A stretch of 64,000 nt of DNA from Planctomycetota bacterium (GCA_003576905.1 QEVG01000010.1:1-64000); one strand, 5' to 3'. Positions 53,001 through 63,133 are shown, counted from the first letter of the stretch. The notes: a model not told the origin generated them from the letters alone. Translations and numbers: made by a program.

Positions 53001-55956
53001 AACCGCCCGGACAGGTCGACGGACAGGTGAAGCACTCCGTAACCGTAGCGATCGACACGATGGAATTGACTGGTGCATCCAGCGGATCCGTGACCGGATC
53101 AACGATGTCGCGCGGCGAGCCGTCGAAGACGAACTGCTTGCCCGGGGCGTTGGACGAACCATACGCAATGTAAATGACCTGACCGGCCTGGACGTCGCCG
53201 GCGGGGCCGACCGACAGACACAGACAGGCGTCAGCAGTCGCATTGATACCGCCGTAGCAGGGCGCCTCCGTCAGGGCACCGTCGGCCGCGGACGACGTAG
53301 ACGTGCAGTCATCGCCGAGCTTCACGAGCGACCCGAGGTTGCAGTCGCCGTCCGACTCGAGCGACGTGTATACGCCGACGATCGGGTCGAAGAAGCCCGT
53401 GCTGCCGCATGTGTGAATCACAATGCCACCGACAGCCGGAACCTCATACTTGTAGTACAGGATGTCCGTAATGGCGCGGGTGACGGTGCCCTCGTCGCCG
53501 CCGACCAGCGCGTTGAAGTCAAGCGCTCGGTAGCACGCCTCGCCGGGCTCCGGACACGGATCGGCCTTGCAGCCGGCCGGTTCTTCGACAACCGAGGGGT
53601 CGCCCTGGTTGTAATCAAGCAGCGTCCGCGGGAAGCCGCCTGCCATGATACAGGCCGCGTCGTCGATCTTGATTTCACAGGGCGCGGCCTCAAAGCAGCA
53701 GCGACCCGTCTGAAGTGCGAAGGGCGCACTGCGCGGGATGAAGTCGATGTTCAGCCAGCCCGGGCCGCCCGACGGCGACGCCGGTGTCACGGGGCTGCCA
53801 CCACGCCCAATGCGGATCAGGATGCACTCGCCCGGCTCGAAGAACTCCACACTGCCGGCCACGACCGGAATGGTCAGATGCGACAGGCTGTTGTACTTGA
53901 AGTTCGTGCCGTTATCGAGAATGTCATCGCTGCAATCGTACTGCGGCCGCGAACAAAGCGTCCCGGCATTGCATGCATTCGCAAGCGACGGGTCTCCGTA
54001 CACGACGACCCACGTGTCAAACGTCGCATTGTGCGGATCACTCGGCTGATCGTTCGTGCTGATGACGACGTCGCCGACGGTGATAGCGGTCCCGTTGAAG
54101 TTCGTCGGGATCTGATACCGGAAGAAGACATCCTTCCGAATGACGCCGGTGCCATTGTCAATCTCTCCGTCGCAGGCATTTGGCGTCGCGGAGGGCGAGG
54201 TCGAATCTGAAGCGAACGACGTGTCGAACGGCTGAGCAACCATCGCTCCGGACAGCGCGATCTGGCCCGTGCAGTTGTCGTTGGCGGGAATGCCCGGGCA
54301 GGAAGCCCCTTCGACCGCGCAGGTCGTGCCATCGCCCTGATACTGGCCGCCGCGTCCGAGGCAGGCCAGCTCGGGAATGTCGGAACAGCCGGTCATGCTG
54401 GCATCGCAGCATGCGCCGTTCAGCAGCACGCAACCCGCACAGTCAAGTTCGAGCCGATAAGCCGTGTCACACGGAACGCCGTTAAAGGTGTCCGGGCGAA
54501 CGCGGATCAGCCATGTGCCGGCCGGCAGGCAGCGATTGATGGTCAGCGTCTCGCAGGCCTTGCCCGACTGGAAGTCCAGCGGCTCCTCGGTGCAGGTCTG
54601 AGGATCGCCGCCGTTGTTCATCAGAGTGAACTGCGAAGCGAATCGGGAGATCAGCCGAATCGTGACCTCGGTCGACTCGGTCAGGACGATGCGATACCAG
54701 TCATTGTCACGGGAATCATCCGCCTGACAGAAGCCGCCGACGCACTCGACGCCAGGGGCGCACTCCGCTGTTTCGGTACAGGCGGAGGCATAGGTTCCCG
54801 CCGTCCCGCAGATGCGCTGGCCGCACGCGAGCGTCGGGAGTCCGACGATCGAGCAGTCCGCGTTGTAGGTATCAACATAGCCGTTGGAGCAGTTGGTTTC
54901 ACCTTCAGCGGTAGCGCCCGTGCACGCACCCGCCTGAGAAATACACGGGGCACACGCCGGATCACTGCCGAAATCGGCGCACTCGCCCGGCTTCCACAGG
55001 GCGGTCGTACCAATGTTCAGACAGGCGGTTCGCGTGACTTCGTCCGTACAGAGGGCCATGCCGCCGCCAAGGTCCATGTCGCGGTTACAGCAGGCTCCCG
55101 GAGGGCCGGGGTTCGCGAAGATCTGCACAAACTGGCCGGCCCAGGGCTCGCCGCCGTACCAGAAGTAGTCGTCCATCTGACCGGGGCCGAGGTCTTCGCA
55201 GGTACCGTTGTTGTTCTGAATGACGATATTGTTTTCGGTGAAGCCGATCTCGGCGGTCCCCGAGATAAGCCAGCCGGCATCGTTCGGCTCGGGCGGAGTC
55301 TGGACGCCGATCCAGAAGAAGTTCTCATCGAGGAAGATCGGCGGATTGATATCAAAATTTATTACGTTGCCGGGGTTGGTCATCGGCACGTTCTGGGTGG
55401 CTGTGTAGAGGACGACCGAGCGGGAATCCTCTGGACAGATCGGGAAATAGTTTCCGCTTCGGACGATCAGGGTCATTGGAATGAGGGTGCCGTCGCCGTT
55501 GACACCACCCAGACCGAGCGAAATCCGGCAGATGAATCGGTCGGTCCCGACCAAGGCACAGTCGTCATAGGTCGGCGTTCCGGCATTGTCGCCGACGGCG
55601 CCGATCGAAGGCGGACCCGCCGCATTGTCGTAAATCAGGATGTCGCAGGGCTCCTGGACACAGGGAGTCGGAGCGCCGCGGGGCGAGGCGTCGTTCTGGC
55701 CGCCGAGCGGCAGCGACGTGGGATAGACCTTTCGCGTGTTGTGCCGGGCGTTCGGCCGGGCTTGGCCGATAAAGCTGCGATCCTCACGGAGCGTGCCGTG
55801 CGGATAGCGGATTTGCGTCGCGTCCTGCGCGGCGGTTTGAATACCGGCGGGCGCACTTGCGCCGGCGGAATTCTCGTCTGCATTAACGCGCGTCTGCGTG
55901 CTACAGATGCACGCCGCAAGCGCGGCGCACAACCACGATAGTCTTCGCTTGGTCAT
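50062..55956 (-). CDS. Giant secreted Cys-rich protein with dockerin-like region
   Basis: This 1964-residue protein has a signal peptide (LSWLCAALAACICSTQTRVNA). It is built from repeated beta-rich modules. Short GxCC units recur (GACCNRDM, GACCDAS, GRCCFEA, GRCCYDA, GRCCYLD, GRCCVDG), each followed by a Cys-rich stretch ending in a GG-x-W or GG-x-Y turn. Between them are blocks that end in a WYRIV- or WFKIV-type strand and an -YRLELDCAGC- strand, resembling pre-peptidase C-terminal domains. Near residue 1230 a dockerin-like pair GDMNGDGHVNGLDIQKW and ADVNSSGAIDLGDLPDF could bind calcium. No catalytic domain is evident. A surface or matrix role is inferred. GGAG before the ATG supports the start. 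Confidence 0.85.
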   Translation of the reverse strand: MTKRRLSWLCAALAACICSTQTRVNADENSAGASAPAGIQTAAQDATQIRYPHGTLREDRSFIGQARPNARHNTRKVYPTSLPLGGQNDASPRGAPTPCVQEPCDILIYDNAAGPPSIGAVGDNAGTPTYDDCALVGTDRFICRISLGLGGVNGDGTLIPMTLIVRSGNYFPICPEDSRSVVLYTATQNVPMTNPGNVINFDINPPIFLDENFFWIGVQTPPEPNDAGWLISGTAEIGFTENNIVIQNNNGTCEDLGPGQMDDYFWYGGEPWAGQFVQIFANPGPPGACCNRDMDLGGGMALCTDEVTRTACLNIGTTALWKPGECADFGSDPACAPCISQAGACTGATAEGETNCSNGYVDTYNADCSIVGLPTLACGQRICGTAGTYASACTETAECAPGVECVGGFCQADDSRDNDWYRIVLTESTEVTIRLISRFASQFTLMNNGGDPQTCTEEPLDFQSGKACETLTINRCLPAGTWLIRVRPDTFNGVPCDTAYRLELDCAGCVLLNGACCDASMTGCSDIPELACLGRGGQYQGDGTTCAVEGASCPGIPANDNCTGQIALSGAMVAQPFDTSFASDSTSPSATPNACDGEIDNGTGVIRKDVFFRYQIPTNFNGTAITVGDVVISTNDQPSDPHNATFDTWVVVYGDPSLANACNAGTLCSRPQYDCSDDILDNGTNFKYNSLSHLTIPVVAGSVEFFEPGECILIRIGRGGSPVTPASPSGGPGWLNIDFIPRSAPFALQTGRCCFEAAPCEIKIDDAACIMAGGFPRTLLDYNQGDPSVVEEPAGCKADPCPEPGEACYRALDFNALVGGDEGTVTRAITDILYYKYEVPAVGGIVIHTCGSTGFFDPIVGVYTSLESDGDCNLGSLVKLGDDCTSTSSAADGALTEAPCYGGINATADACLCLSVGPAGDVQAGQVIYIAYGSSNAPGKQFVFDGSPRDIVDPVTDPLDAPVNSIVSIATVTECFTCPSTCPGGSLSEGSDVICEDTNDPQPQDLWNGGCNASPPSFNSPVLDCSGGPVLVCGRAGNFRNPFPCDTPLDCPNNEPCSGASGFCIDATPFVNRDEDWFKIVINEPRTIRWRVVSEEFSGQLDIFADPEGDCDNVFVLATGAVNFACTPPTGQPEPLEVTASVCAGTYYLRITPSVFGGLGDTSCNAEYVAEASCSSFDQPTSCCPGDMNGDGHVNGLDIQKWIVTLFTPPTISDEFLGCFSANYCRADVNSSGAIDLGDLPDFVSLLVTSSKPVCTLAPTCTDPATSQLPSDATGTTSSDLDPSWDNRAADCFKPLESGSINTVCWWGSYSDLGGLDCGPEADCFQITFYSPISGCSNSGSNRCPGTRICPPTMTEPICSQYIANANRVATGGTIITPAGLVTEYFYTATLPIAVPVNAGQCYWIEIVNNTPLSSCGWVWEQSPQGDTRHAYADVVTPTGELPTDYSACNRQARDLAFSLNLRIDKEGCAVPQGRCCYDAAPLGVVDCAVTSEATCLFTLTGVWTEDGTCPGTCPPLGRCCYLDQSQMSQCVSTLQVTCDSLGGLWVEGASCPCPVGRCCVDGNCTANVTELECLNVLGGLWQQGVSCATACPTGICNNATRCQLPHVVNGLQQGGYVSDADNLVRTADDFRPSNTPGSNFISQVCWRGFHRQGTSDCGGDASVSETFTITYYAATGNLPNTAQIIGGPFNVTPVKSSPVPAEGVQGGGVQWQYETFHNPVPVTPAQCFWIEIVNTVTDANCVFLWATSNEGGNQKAAITKTSGAGAFPYQVVDRDLAFCVGPVTVSSAACTFSPPVPANDQCTSATVIGPGPVGPITGTTIGASQDPGSSSGCGAALTTRDVYYRWTQGPVATATTFRLCGLNTTFDSTISIHKTDSGVGGCPVSSAGTSQISVTSGCDDDGCAAGLGTNVLFFQGRQSQRVVSNAALLPANTAFLIRISGATKGGPSNNTPDGHFTLQITQP

Positions 55957-56413
55957 TTACCCTACTCCTTACCCTAGGTGTCCGAAGCGTCCGATGTGTA
56001 CAGAAACGCACTCCGAACACGACCTGGAATTCCAGATTTGAGAATCGATTGGAATGTCGGCGAGATACGCGACCACCCTGAACAGGAAGCCAGCGACTAC
56101 TCACCACTCCACCTCACCCCGGTAACGCCAGAACGGGCCCCGAGGTGTCCAACCACTCTCTCCCACACTGCTCGATATTACTCGATTTTAAGACATACAG
56201 TCAAGAGGGGGCGGTCCGAGAAGATTGCATGGCCCAAGCCATTTCACGTTCAAAGCGCTTTTATCGCCGGATGCCGTGCCTGCGAGCCTGGGATTACTTG
56301 GACTGCGAATCGGACCCGGAACACAGGCGCTGGTGTTATCGCTCACAGCAATCGCAGGCACGCGAATCTCGCCGGGGACAAGCCGATTCCGTTGAGGCTC
56401 GATCCAAGTGAAA
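55957..56413. other. Leader and promoter region of the giant Cys-rich gene
   Basis: Apart from the promoter at 56175-56204 this region holds about 200 bases of untranslated leader on the minus strand and no supported gene. Confidence 0.45.
56175..56204 (-). promoter_or_regulatory. Sigma-70 promoter of the giant Cys-rich gene
   Basis: TTGACT (56204-56199), an 18-base spacer and TAATAT (56180-56175) lie in an AT-rich patch about 220 bases upstream of the start codon. Confidence 0.6.
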
Positions 56414-56442
56414 GGGCCGAGAAGCCCGTGGCTTCTCGGCCC
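56414..56442 (-). terminator. Hairpin after the PEP-CTERM gene
   Basis: A 12-pair perfect stem GGGCCGAGAAGC/GCTTCTCGGCCC with a five-base loop lies about 60 bases after the PEP-CTERM stop. The run after it is only partly U-rich, so termination is probable but not certain. Confidence 0.65.
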
Positions 56443-56504
56443 CGATTCAGCAAGGCGATCCGGTAGGTGTTATCGGATCGTTTTTGTCACATAGTCGATC
56501 GGTA

Positions 56505-57860
56505 TCAAGCACGGCGTTGGCGGCGCCGGAGCCCAACAAACGCTCCACCCATCATCAGCAGGCCGATCGTTCCTGGCTCGGGAATCTCGACAAGGAACGC
56601 CCCGTCGCGGCCGTCCTCAAGCGTTCCCTCGAAGACCAGCCAGCGGCCGTTGTCGCTGCACGAGAAATTAGACTCGACGGCCGAGATCGCGGTGATTCGC
56701 AGACCGTTTACCGTCGTTACTCCCTCCTGGATGATGAGGTGCTCGTTCCAGAAAATACCGGTATCCCGCGTCGTATCAGGATCGCTCCAGTCGCCGAACC
56801 AGATCACATTGCCGTCGTCGTCAATACAGGTGTTTCCGGTGCCAAAACTCGAAAACGTGAATGCGCCGATATCCGGAACCCCGAAACCCTCGCGGGCGAT
56901 GACTTCCGTGCCGTTCTTCACGATCAAAGAGTCGTCGGTTGTCGCGCCGTCGATATCGCCCCGCATCACCCAGTCACCGTTATTGTTGAGGTCAATCGCC
57001 GTCGGAGGCGATCCCCAATTGCGGCCGGCAACGGCGGAGGGCGACCCCTCCCGCGCGAGGAAGGAGAGGTTCGCTCCGTTCCAGAGGACGACCCCGGTAT
57101 CGTTGAGCGTATCGCCGTCCATGTCCGCAACAAAAATCACATGATCGCTGTCATTCAGGGCAAACGCATGAGGGCTGGTCGTCGCATCGGCCAGGAAGCG
57201 ACCCGGCACGATTTCAGAACCCTCGCGGGCAACGAGCGTCTGCGTCAGGGTGAAGGGGTTCACGTTGATGAGGGCCCGATCCACCGTCGAAGCGATGTTG
57301 GGATCATCGACACTTGCCATCATGAATATCGTGTTGCCGTTGTTGATCTTGGTTTCGAAGAAACCGATGTACGGCGTGTTGGCGCTGAGGCCCGCAGCCG
57401 TGGCGAGGTTGCTCTCCTGAATGACAAGGTCGTTGTTGAAATAAACTCCGGAGTCGTTGTTGGTGCCGCCCGTGCCGTCGAGGAAATGATTGAAACTCGT
57501 ATTCCCCACATTGTTAATGTTAATCGAGTCAAAGGAATCAAGCGTCGCACCCGCGGGCGAAAGGAGCGACTGCCCCTCGCGAAGGAAGAGTGCTCCGGAG
57601 CTGTGTCCCATGCCGCGGAGAACCACTCCATCGGCCTCGGTATCCGGATTGTTCGTATCTGTCTCGACGAGCCACTCGCCAAAGTCATTGACGGAGTGAT
57701 TTTCCGAAGCGCCGAAGCCGCTGGGTACGGTGCCCACCCCGGCAACCACGTCACCCTCGAGGTTTATCGCAGAGATTGTGACAGGGGGCGGACCACCCGC
57801 CTGCGCCGATCCCGCAACCAACAATCCTGTCGCGGCAAGAATGACGAAAGAAACACGCAT
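56505..57860 (-). CDS. PEP-CTERM surface protein with repeated beta units
   Basis: This 451-residue protein has a signal peptide (VILAATGLLVAGSAQA) and a C-terminal PEP-CTERM sorting tail: IPEPGTIGLLMMGGAFVGL followed by an Arg-rich end. In between, units of about 55 residues recur with an REG turn (LFLREGQSLL, LVAREGSEIV, FLAREGSPS, VIAREGFGV, IIQEGVT), typical of a repeat family found in planctomycete surface proteins. An exosortase would cut and process the tail, but none is encoded in this window. AGGAGG about ten bases upstream supports the start. Confidence 0.85.
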   Translation of the reverse strand: MRVSFVILAATGLLVAGSAQAGGPPPVTISAINLEGDVVAGVGTVPSGFGASENHSVNDFGEWLVETDTNNPDTEADGVVLRGMGHSSGALFLREGQSLLSPAGATLDSFDSININNVGNTSFNHFLDGTGGTNNDSGVYFNNDLVIQESNLATAAGLSANTPYIGFFETKINNGNTIFMMASVDDPNIASTVDRALINVNPFTLTQTLVAREGSEIVPGRFLADATTSPHAFALNDSDHVIFVADMDGDTLNDTGVVLWNGANLSFLAREGSPSAVAGRNWGSPPTAIDLNNNGDWVMRGDIDGATTDDSLIVKNGTEVIAREGFGVPDIGAFTFSSFGTGNTCIDDDGNVIWFGDWSDPDTTRDTGIFWNEHLIIQEGVTTVNGLRITAISAVESNFSCSDNGRWLVFEGTLEDGRDGAFLVEIPEPGTIGLLMMGGAFVGLRRRQRRA

Positions 57861-58249
57861 GATTCCAACCTCCTCTGCATGCCCACCAAGCGCCGTGGAG
57901 CGTCTGTATGGGATTGCCCAGATCCAAAAGCCGAACGGTAGCTGCTGAAGGGCGCAGTTACCGCCTAAACGATCCCTCTCCTAGTTAACGATATCTTAAG
58001 GAAACCGAGCCATCCGTTCAATGCTTTGGGGCCGTTTCTGGCCGAAAATAAGCCCATTTTTCCCGGCACGACGCGTTGCTGTAACTCGCCATCTATCGAC
58101 AACTTACAAGACGCTCCCCGGCCACCGCAACCAAATCCGCAACTCGGAACTCCTCAAAAAACGGCGGGAGGAATCGGTACCCGTACCCGGCCCATGCAAG
58201 GAATTATCCCATCGACTCCTCCACGTGAGTTCCGCAAGTTAGAGCCGAT
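57861..58249. other. Intergenic region between the PEP-CTERM gene and the giant P-domain gene
   Basis: Several short T-runs occur on the minus strand after the giant gene (T6 near 58157-58162), preceded by a weak CGGG/CCCG stem, so a terminator is possible. The AT-rich patch at 57980-58000 may be the PEP-CTERM promoter. No gene is supported. Confidence 0.35.
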
Positions 58250-61200
58250 TCAAGGCAACAGTGCATCGACGAAACCCTGAACATCCAGCGCATCGACGAA
58301 CCCGTCGCCGTTCACGTCGGTCTCACAGTTTCCGGCGCCGCTCAGGACTGCCGCGATGAACGGGTCCAGATCAAGCAGGGATACCGTTCCATCGTGGTTC
58401 ACGTCGCCGGGCCCGCAGAACGAACCATTCAAAGTCACGAGGTGGTCACAATAGTTGCCGCCCAGGTCAGTGACACGAACGGTGCCGCGTCCGCAGCCGG
58501 TGGGATCGGTCAGCCGCACCTCGTAGATGACGAGCCGATCGCCGGGATCGTACGGATCGGTCGATAGTGTCAGGTTGCAGGCTCCGGCTAGCAGTTCAAT
58601 CGATCCGATGCCCCAGGCGGTCGGCTCATTGTCCGTCGCTTCACCGTGGAAGCGCTCGGGGAATGAGACGGACTCAATCGTCAGCGACCAGCTCTCAAAG
58701 CTTCCTTCGTTGAATACCGCGTCATCGCTCACCTGAAGCGTGTACGCCCCGGCCGCCGGACTGCCGTCAAGGTTAAACAGCACGGGCCCACCGACCGGCT
58801 GGAAGCGCCCCGTGAACGGCGCGGCGGCCGCGCTGTCGGGGATCGGGGCCGGCGCTTCGTCATCAATCGTGGTGTTGATGAAGTCGTTTCCGGTGCTCCC
58901 GATGTCTCCGAACAGTGGCAGGAAGGCCGGGGACGTCAGCGACACCTCAATGTCATCATCGAACGGGTGGATGATGTTCAATGTCACATCTACGTCACTG
59001 ATCGCCGCCAGGTCCGGCACGATGATCGTCGAGGCGACGCCCGCCGGGTTGTTGTCCGGAAGCGGCTGCGGCAGATCCGTGCTGACATAACGTTTCGACT
59101 TGCTCACAAAACCGGTGCAGACCGGCGGCTGCGCGTCAATGTGCACAAGGATGTGGCGCCGGTAGCCCGTCGCGTCGGTGACGCGCAGGTAGCCGCGGCC
59201 GTTCATTGCGGGATTGATCAGGCCGACTACGAACTCGACGCTGCCTGCCGCCGACGGGGGATCGGGCTGAAGCGAAACGATTTCGAGGTTGTTCGACCAG
59301 GGCGCGAGGGTCACCTCGACGATGCCGGTATCACCCGGCTGGTTGTCGGTGGCGACGCCCTCGAACTTTCCGGTATCCAGGTTCGTCGCGCCCGTCACAA
59401 TGGGCAGATTCTGGTCTTCGAGCGCCTCGGCGAGCGTGATCGGCACCACAGTCACGTTTCCAACGCAGTCGGTAATCTCCACCGTCCCAGTTCCAGCGAC
59501 GGACGGATCGAGCACACTCACGACATATCGCGCCTCGCCCTCGCCAGGCGTCAGGTCGGTTTCCAGGCTCAGGTTCATCGAACCCAGGCCGAGGGCGATC
59601 GAGCAAATACCGGCCTGCGGGAAGCGGTCCTGCACGACGCCGGTGTAACGCTCCGGCGCTCCGGGTGACTTGACCAGGGCCCTCCAGCGTCGAAACGCCG
59701 TCTTCTGGCTGCCCGCGCCCTGCACGCGGAAGTCCGCCACGTAAAGATCCCACGGGCCGGCGGAATCAAGCCCTTCGAGTGCGAAGAGCATGTTGTCGCG
59801 GTTGTCGGAGGTAATGCCGTCTCCAATGAACTCACCGCGCCCGTCGGGCTGGTGCAGGCCCAGAAACTCAATTGTCCCTAACGCCGGCTCGAGGTGGGCG
59901 TCATCGGCCACCGGCGCGTCGTCGTCGAGTGTAATCTCTATGTTGTCCTTGGTGCGCCCGACGGAGCCGCGCTCATCCATTCCGACGCGGTTCACCAGCG
60001 ACGCGAACGCGCCTCCGTGCGACAAAGTCGAAGCAATGCGGCCGATCTCGAGCGTGTCGACGGTGAGATCCACCTCGACTTCGCCGACGACAATTGACTC
60101 CGGAACGTGGACGGTCGAAACGACGCCGGCCGGTACCGCCGATGGCACCATTTGAAGCACTTCCGCGCCCATCTCAAGATCGCGGCTTACCGAACCCGAG
60201 TTCGCCGGGGGCGTTGCGTCAGGCAGGCCGGCCAGGCTGATAACCTGCTGGCAGGTCTTCTCCGACGTATCGGTGATGATCACCGTGCCCGATCCGCTCA
60301 GCGCCGGGTTCACCAGGCTTACCGTGTAGTCAACCGTCAGGTCGCCCGGTGTAAAGTTCGGATCGATCTGGAGGACGACGTTCGTCGCGCCGACCAACTC
60401 AACGGACTGAATACCGCCGTTGACGCCCATGGTGTCACTCGCGGAGCCCGCAAAGGTCTCGGGGCCCGGAAAGCCGCCGTCGATGTCGATCGACCACCGG
60501 ACGAGGCGCGCGCCGCCGCCCGCTGTCGAGCCGCTGCCCGAATCGTCGCGGACGCGGAGTTTCCACTGTCCCATGGCGTTCTGCCCGTTGAAGATCGCAA
60601 GTCCGCCGGGTCCTTCGGGCAGCCATCGTCCCGTGTAGGGCGCGTCACTGCTCAGGAGCGACATCAGTTCGGTCGCCGAGTCGTCGAAGGTTGCATCCGT
60701 GATGTCAAAACCCGAAGAATTGCCGCCGCGATCGGTTACGACCTCGTACGAGACCCCCTGCGGACTCTCGATAAACACATCGATATCGAGCGGGTAAATG
60801 GTCTCGACGGTAATCGTCACGTCGATGTCGTTGATGGTCGCCGAAATCGGGACATCGATTGTGGCCGTAATGCCGGGCCCGCCGGGCTGGTTGTCGGGAA
60901 TGTGAATCGGCCCGTGGGTGCTGTGGAACACGCGCCGCGGATTGACCGTATTCGACCCCGAGCAGATCGGGGCGGAGGCGTCAATCTGCACATACGAACA
61001 GGTCGTATTCCCCGCGCAATCGGTCACGATGATCTTTCCAAAGCCGCTCTGTGCGGGATTGATCAACGCGATCGTAAATGCCACCGATGGGTCACCAGCG
61101 GTGAACGCTGCGTCGATCTGCAGGTTGACTGAGTCCGCCGAAAGACTGAGGCTGCATATGCCCGAGTCGCCAGGCGCATCATCCGACGCGGCGACGGCGA

Positions 61201-63133
61201 GGGTGTCGTTGACGAAATCGGGCGTGATGCTGTCAATGACCGGGTCAACGCCGTCGGCAAGTGAGGGCGCCTGATTGCCCTTGAATATCGCAAGGTGATA
61301 GGTGCGCCCCGGTCCGAAGTCGGAGGCGGAACCGCCACTCACCTGCACTTTGTATGTTCCCGTGAGGGGCGCGACAAAGGCCAGCGTTTCACACGGATAG
61401 TCGGGCAGTTGTCCCACTCCGACGAGATTCGGGTCGTCCACGTCGCTGATCAGCAGGTCGCCGTCCGGGTCATAAACCGCAAGCGCGCCGTCCAGCGCGT
61501 CGGCGTCGTTGTCCTCGTCGCCGGCGCTGTTACGCTCGGGGTCGCCGTCCAGGGCGATGAACACCCGTTGGCCGGCTGCCGCGCTGAACGCGAAGGAGTC
61601 CACGTCGCCTTCGGTTGCGATGACCCCCGAGTAGTACTCCTTGGCGCCGGAGTCGGCAGCCACAAGCGTGTCGTTCGGCTCGCACTCCGGGGTCGGCAGC
61701 CTGCCCGGCGGCTGAACGCCGTAATGCAGGAAGTAACGGGCGATCGTGTTCGTGTTTGTTCCGTCGCCCGATACCTGTAGGTAATAGGTGCCGGTGGAAG
61801 GAAGCGGTGTTCCCGCCACGGCGCTCGAGAACGCGGACGTTCGCTGCACGAGAGTTGCGATCGGCGAGTTCGTCCCCTCGCCGTCGTCGTCGTCGAGTTC
61901 GATGACCGTGCTTCCGTTGCTCGCAAGGACCCGCAACTCTGTATCAAGCCCGGAGAGCAGGACGTTACCCGCGTCGACCAGCCCGTAAAAGCGGCTGCCG
62001 CCCGCCGCGCTCAGGGCGAAATAATCGACGTCCGCCGGGCCGACGAGCTGGCCGCCGTTCAGGTCGGCCGGCGACAGTGTCGAGGCCGTGCCCGGCGAGT
62101 CATTCGGTTCGATTTCCGTGATCGCGTGTCCCTCGGCGCGATCAACGAAAAGCGCGTACCGCGCGTTTGACGTCGACGTCGTCGCGGCATCGACCACAAT
62201 GTAGTACTTCTTGTCGTAATCGAGCGAAACGACGACGGCCTCCGACTGGTTTGACGTGGAAGACGTGTGGCTCGCCGCGCCGAAACAGCCCAGCGGGAAG
62301 AACGGCGGGCATGAATCCACGATATACACGTACCCGTTCCATGCCGTACCGGCCGGAACGAGATTGATCATGTATTCGCCTGCGTCGGACGGATCGGGAC
62401 CGGTCTGAAACTCCCAGACGTGATCGCGGCCGGCCGTCGCCAGGCCTATCGTGCTGGCGACGTCACATCGACCGGTGCCCTCGACAAACGTCACGTCGTT
62501 GGTCGCGGTCGATACCGTGCCCACCACCACGTGCGGGAAAGTCACTCCGGCGATTGTGCCGTAATTGGTGCAATCTTCCGTGGGCGTTGCGGATGACTGG
62601 GCCACGACGACCGTGAACTCAAACTGGTTGAGCCGCGCGTCGGCGAATACGCTGTCCACGACAATTTCGTATTCCACGCCTCCGGTCAGGCTCTGCACGA
62701 CCGTTTCAGGCAGGCCGCGCGGATTCGCATTCGATCCGTTCAGAAACACTCCATCCGATTTGCGCCGGATATAAACACATAGATCCGGAGCCGGAAGCGT
62801 CGGCCCGCTTGCCCCATACACCGGAATCTGGTGCCAAGGAATCATCATCACCCAGTAACTGCCGGAAACGGCCGGTGTGAAGCTGTAAAAAACGTCGGGA
62901 CCGGGGACGGCCGTCAAGCCGCTGATGGTCGTCGCATTGATGTCGTTCGTCCCATTGACGTTCGAGCCGTATGCAATCGCCGGAAGCGGCCCAAGCACCT
63001 CGGCGTTCGCCGCGGTATCGTTTGTCGGGCCCGGATAGGCGCCCCGGACAGACTGCGTTCCGGCCAGCATGAAAAAACAGGCCGCGATCACGCCTGTTCG
63101 AGTGAATGACGGAATGTGGGTCTTTGGGGTCAC
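58250..63133 (-). CDS. Giant secreted protein with PPC, P-domains and dockerin end
   Basis: This 1627-residue protein has a signal peptide (TGVIAACFFMLAGTQSVRGA). The N-terminal third has pre-peptidase C-terminal-type domains (EIEPNDSPGTASTL, ECEPNDTLVAADS). Three P-domains of the proprotein-convertase type follow (first: IYPLDIDVFIESPQGVSYEV and WKLRVRDDSGSGS). Between them are five or so repeats ending in -GxGTVxITDCxGN-. The C terminus is a dockerin-like pair GDVNHDGTVSLLDLDPF and TDVNGDGFVDALDVQGF. I chose the GTG start at 63133 because AAGGAG lies seven bases upstream. The longer frame is not needed. No protease domain is seen, so it is probably an adhesive or scaffold protein. Confidence 0.85.
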   Translation of the reverse strand: MTPKTHIPSFTRTGVIAACFFMLAGTQSVRGAYPGPTNDTAANAEVLGPLPAIAYGSNVNGTNDINATTISGLTAVPGPDVFYSFTPAVSGSYWVMMIPWHQIPVYGASGPTLPAPDLCVYIRRKSDGVFLNGSNANPRGLPETVVQSLTGGVEYEIVVDSVFADARLNQFEFTVVVAQSSATPTEDCTNYGTIAGVTFPHVVVGTVSTATNDVTFVEGTGRCDVASTIGLATAGRDHVWEFQTGPDPSDAGEYMINLVPAGTAWNGYVYIVDSCPPFFPLGCFGAASHTSSTSNQSEAVVVSLDYDKKYYIVVDAATTSTSNARYALFVDRAEGHAITEIEPNDSPGTASTLSPADLNGGQLVGPADVDYFALSAAGGSRFYGLVDAGNVLLSGLDTELRVLASNGSTVIELDDDDGEGTNSPIATLVQRTSAFSSAVAGTPLPSTGTYYLQVSGDGTNTNTIARYFLHYGVQPPGRLPTPECEPNDTLVAADSGAKEYYSGVIATEGDVDSFAFSAAAGQRVFIALDGDPERNSAGDEDNDADALDGALAVYDPDGDLLISDVDDPNLVGVGQLPDYPCETLAFVAPLTGTYKVQVSGGSASDFGPGRTYHLAIFKGNQAPSLADGVDPVIDSITPDFVNDTLAVAASDDAPGDSGICSLSLSADSVNLQIDAAFTAGDPSVAFTIALINPAQSGFGKIIVTDCAGNTTCSYVQIDASAPICSGSNTVNPRRVFHSTHGPIHIPDNQPGGPGITATIDVPISATINDIDVTITVETIYPLDIDVFIESPQGVSYEVVTDRGGNSSGFDITDATFDDSATELMSLLSSDAPYTGRWLPEGPGGLAIFNGQNAMGQWKLRVRDDSGSGSTAGGGARLVRWSIDIDGGFPGPETFAGSASDTMGVNGGIQSVELVGATNVVLQIDPNFTPGDLTVDYTVSLVNPALSGSGTVIITDTSEKTCQQVISLAGLPDATPPANSGSVSRDLEMGAEVLQMVPSAVPAGVVSTVHVPESIVVGEVEVDLTVDTLEIGRIASTLSHGGAFASLVNRVGMDERGSVGRTKDNIEITLDDDAPVADDAHLEPALGTIEFLGLHQPDGRGEFIGDGITSDNRDNMLFALEGLDSAGPWDLYVADFRVQGAGSQKTAFRRWRALVKSPGAPERYTGVVQDRFPQAGICSIALGLGSMNLSLETDLTPGEGEARYVVSVLDPSVAGTGTVEITDCVGNVTVVPITLAEALEDQNLPIVTGATNLDTGKFEGVATDNQPGDTGIVEVTLAPWSNNLEIVSLQPDPPSAAGSVEFVVGLINPAMNGRGYLRVTDATGYRRHILVHIDAQPPVCTGFVSKSKRYVSTDLPQPLPDNNPAGVASTIIVPDLAAISDVDVTLNIIHPFDDDIEVSLTSPAFLPLFGDIGSTGNDFINTTIDDEAPAPIPDSAAAAPFTGRFQPVGGPVLFNLDGSPAAGAYTLQVSDDAVFNEGSFESWSLTIESVSFPERFHGEATDNEPTAWGIGSIELLAGACNLTLSTDPYDPGDRLVIYEVRLTDPTGCGRGTVRVTDLGGNYCDHLVTLNGSFCGPGDVNHDGTVSLLDLDPFIAAVLSGAGNCETDVNGDGFVDALDVQGFVDALLP

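Noticed and set aside
52378-54210. 610-codon plus-strand ORF opposite the giant Cys-rich gene
   Set aside because: It is extremely Arg-rich with no domain. The minus-strand protein has a signal peptide, repeats and a terminator.
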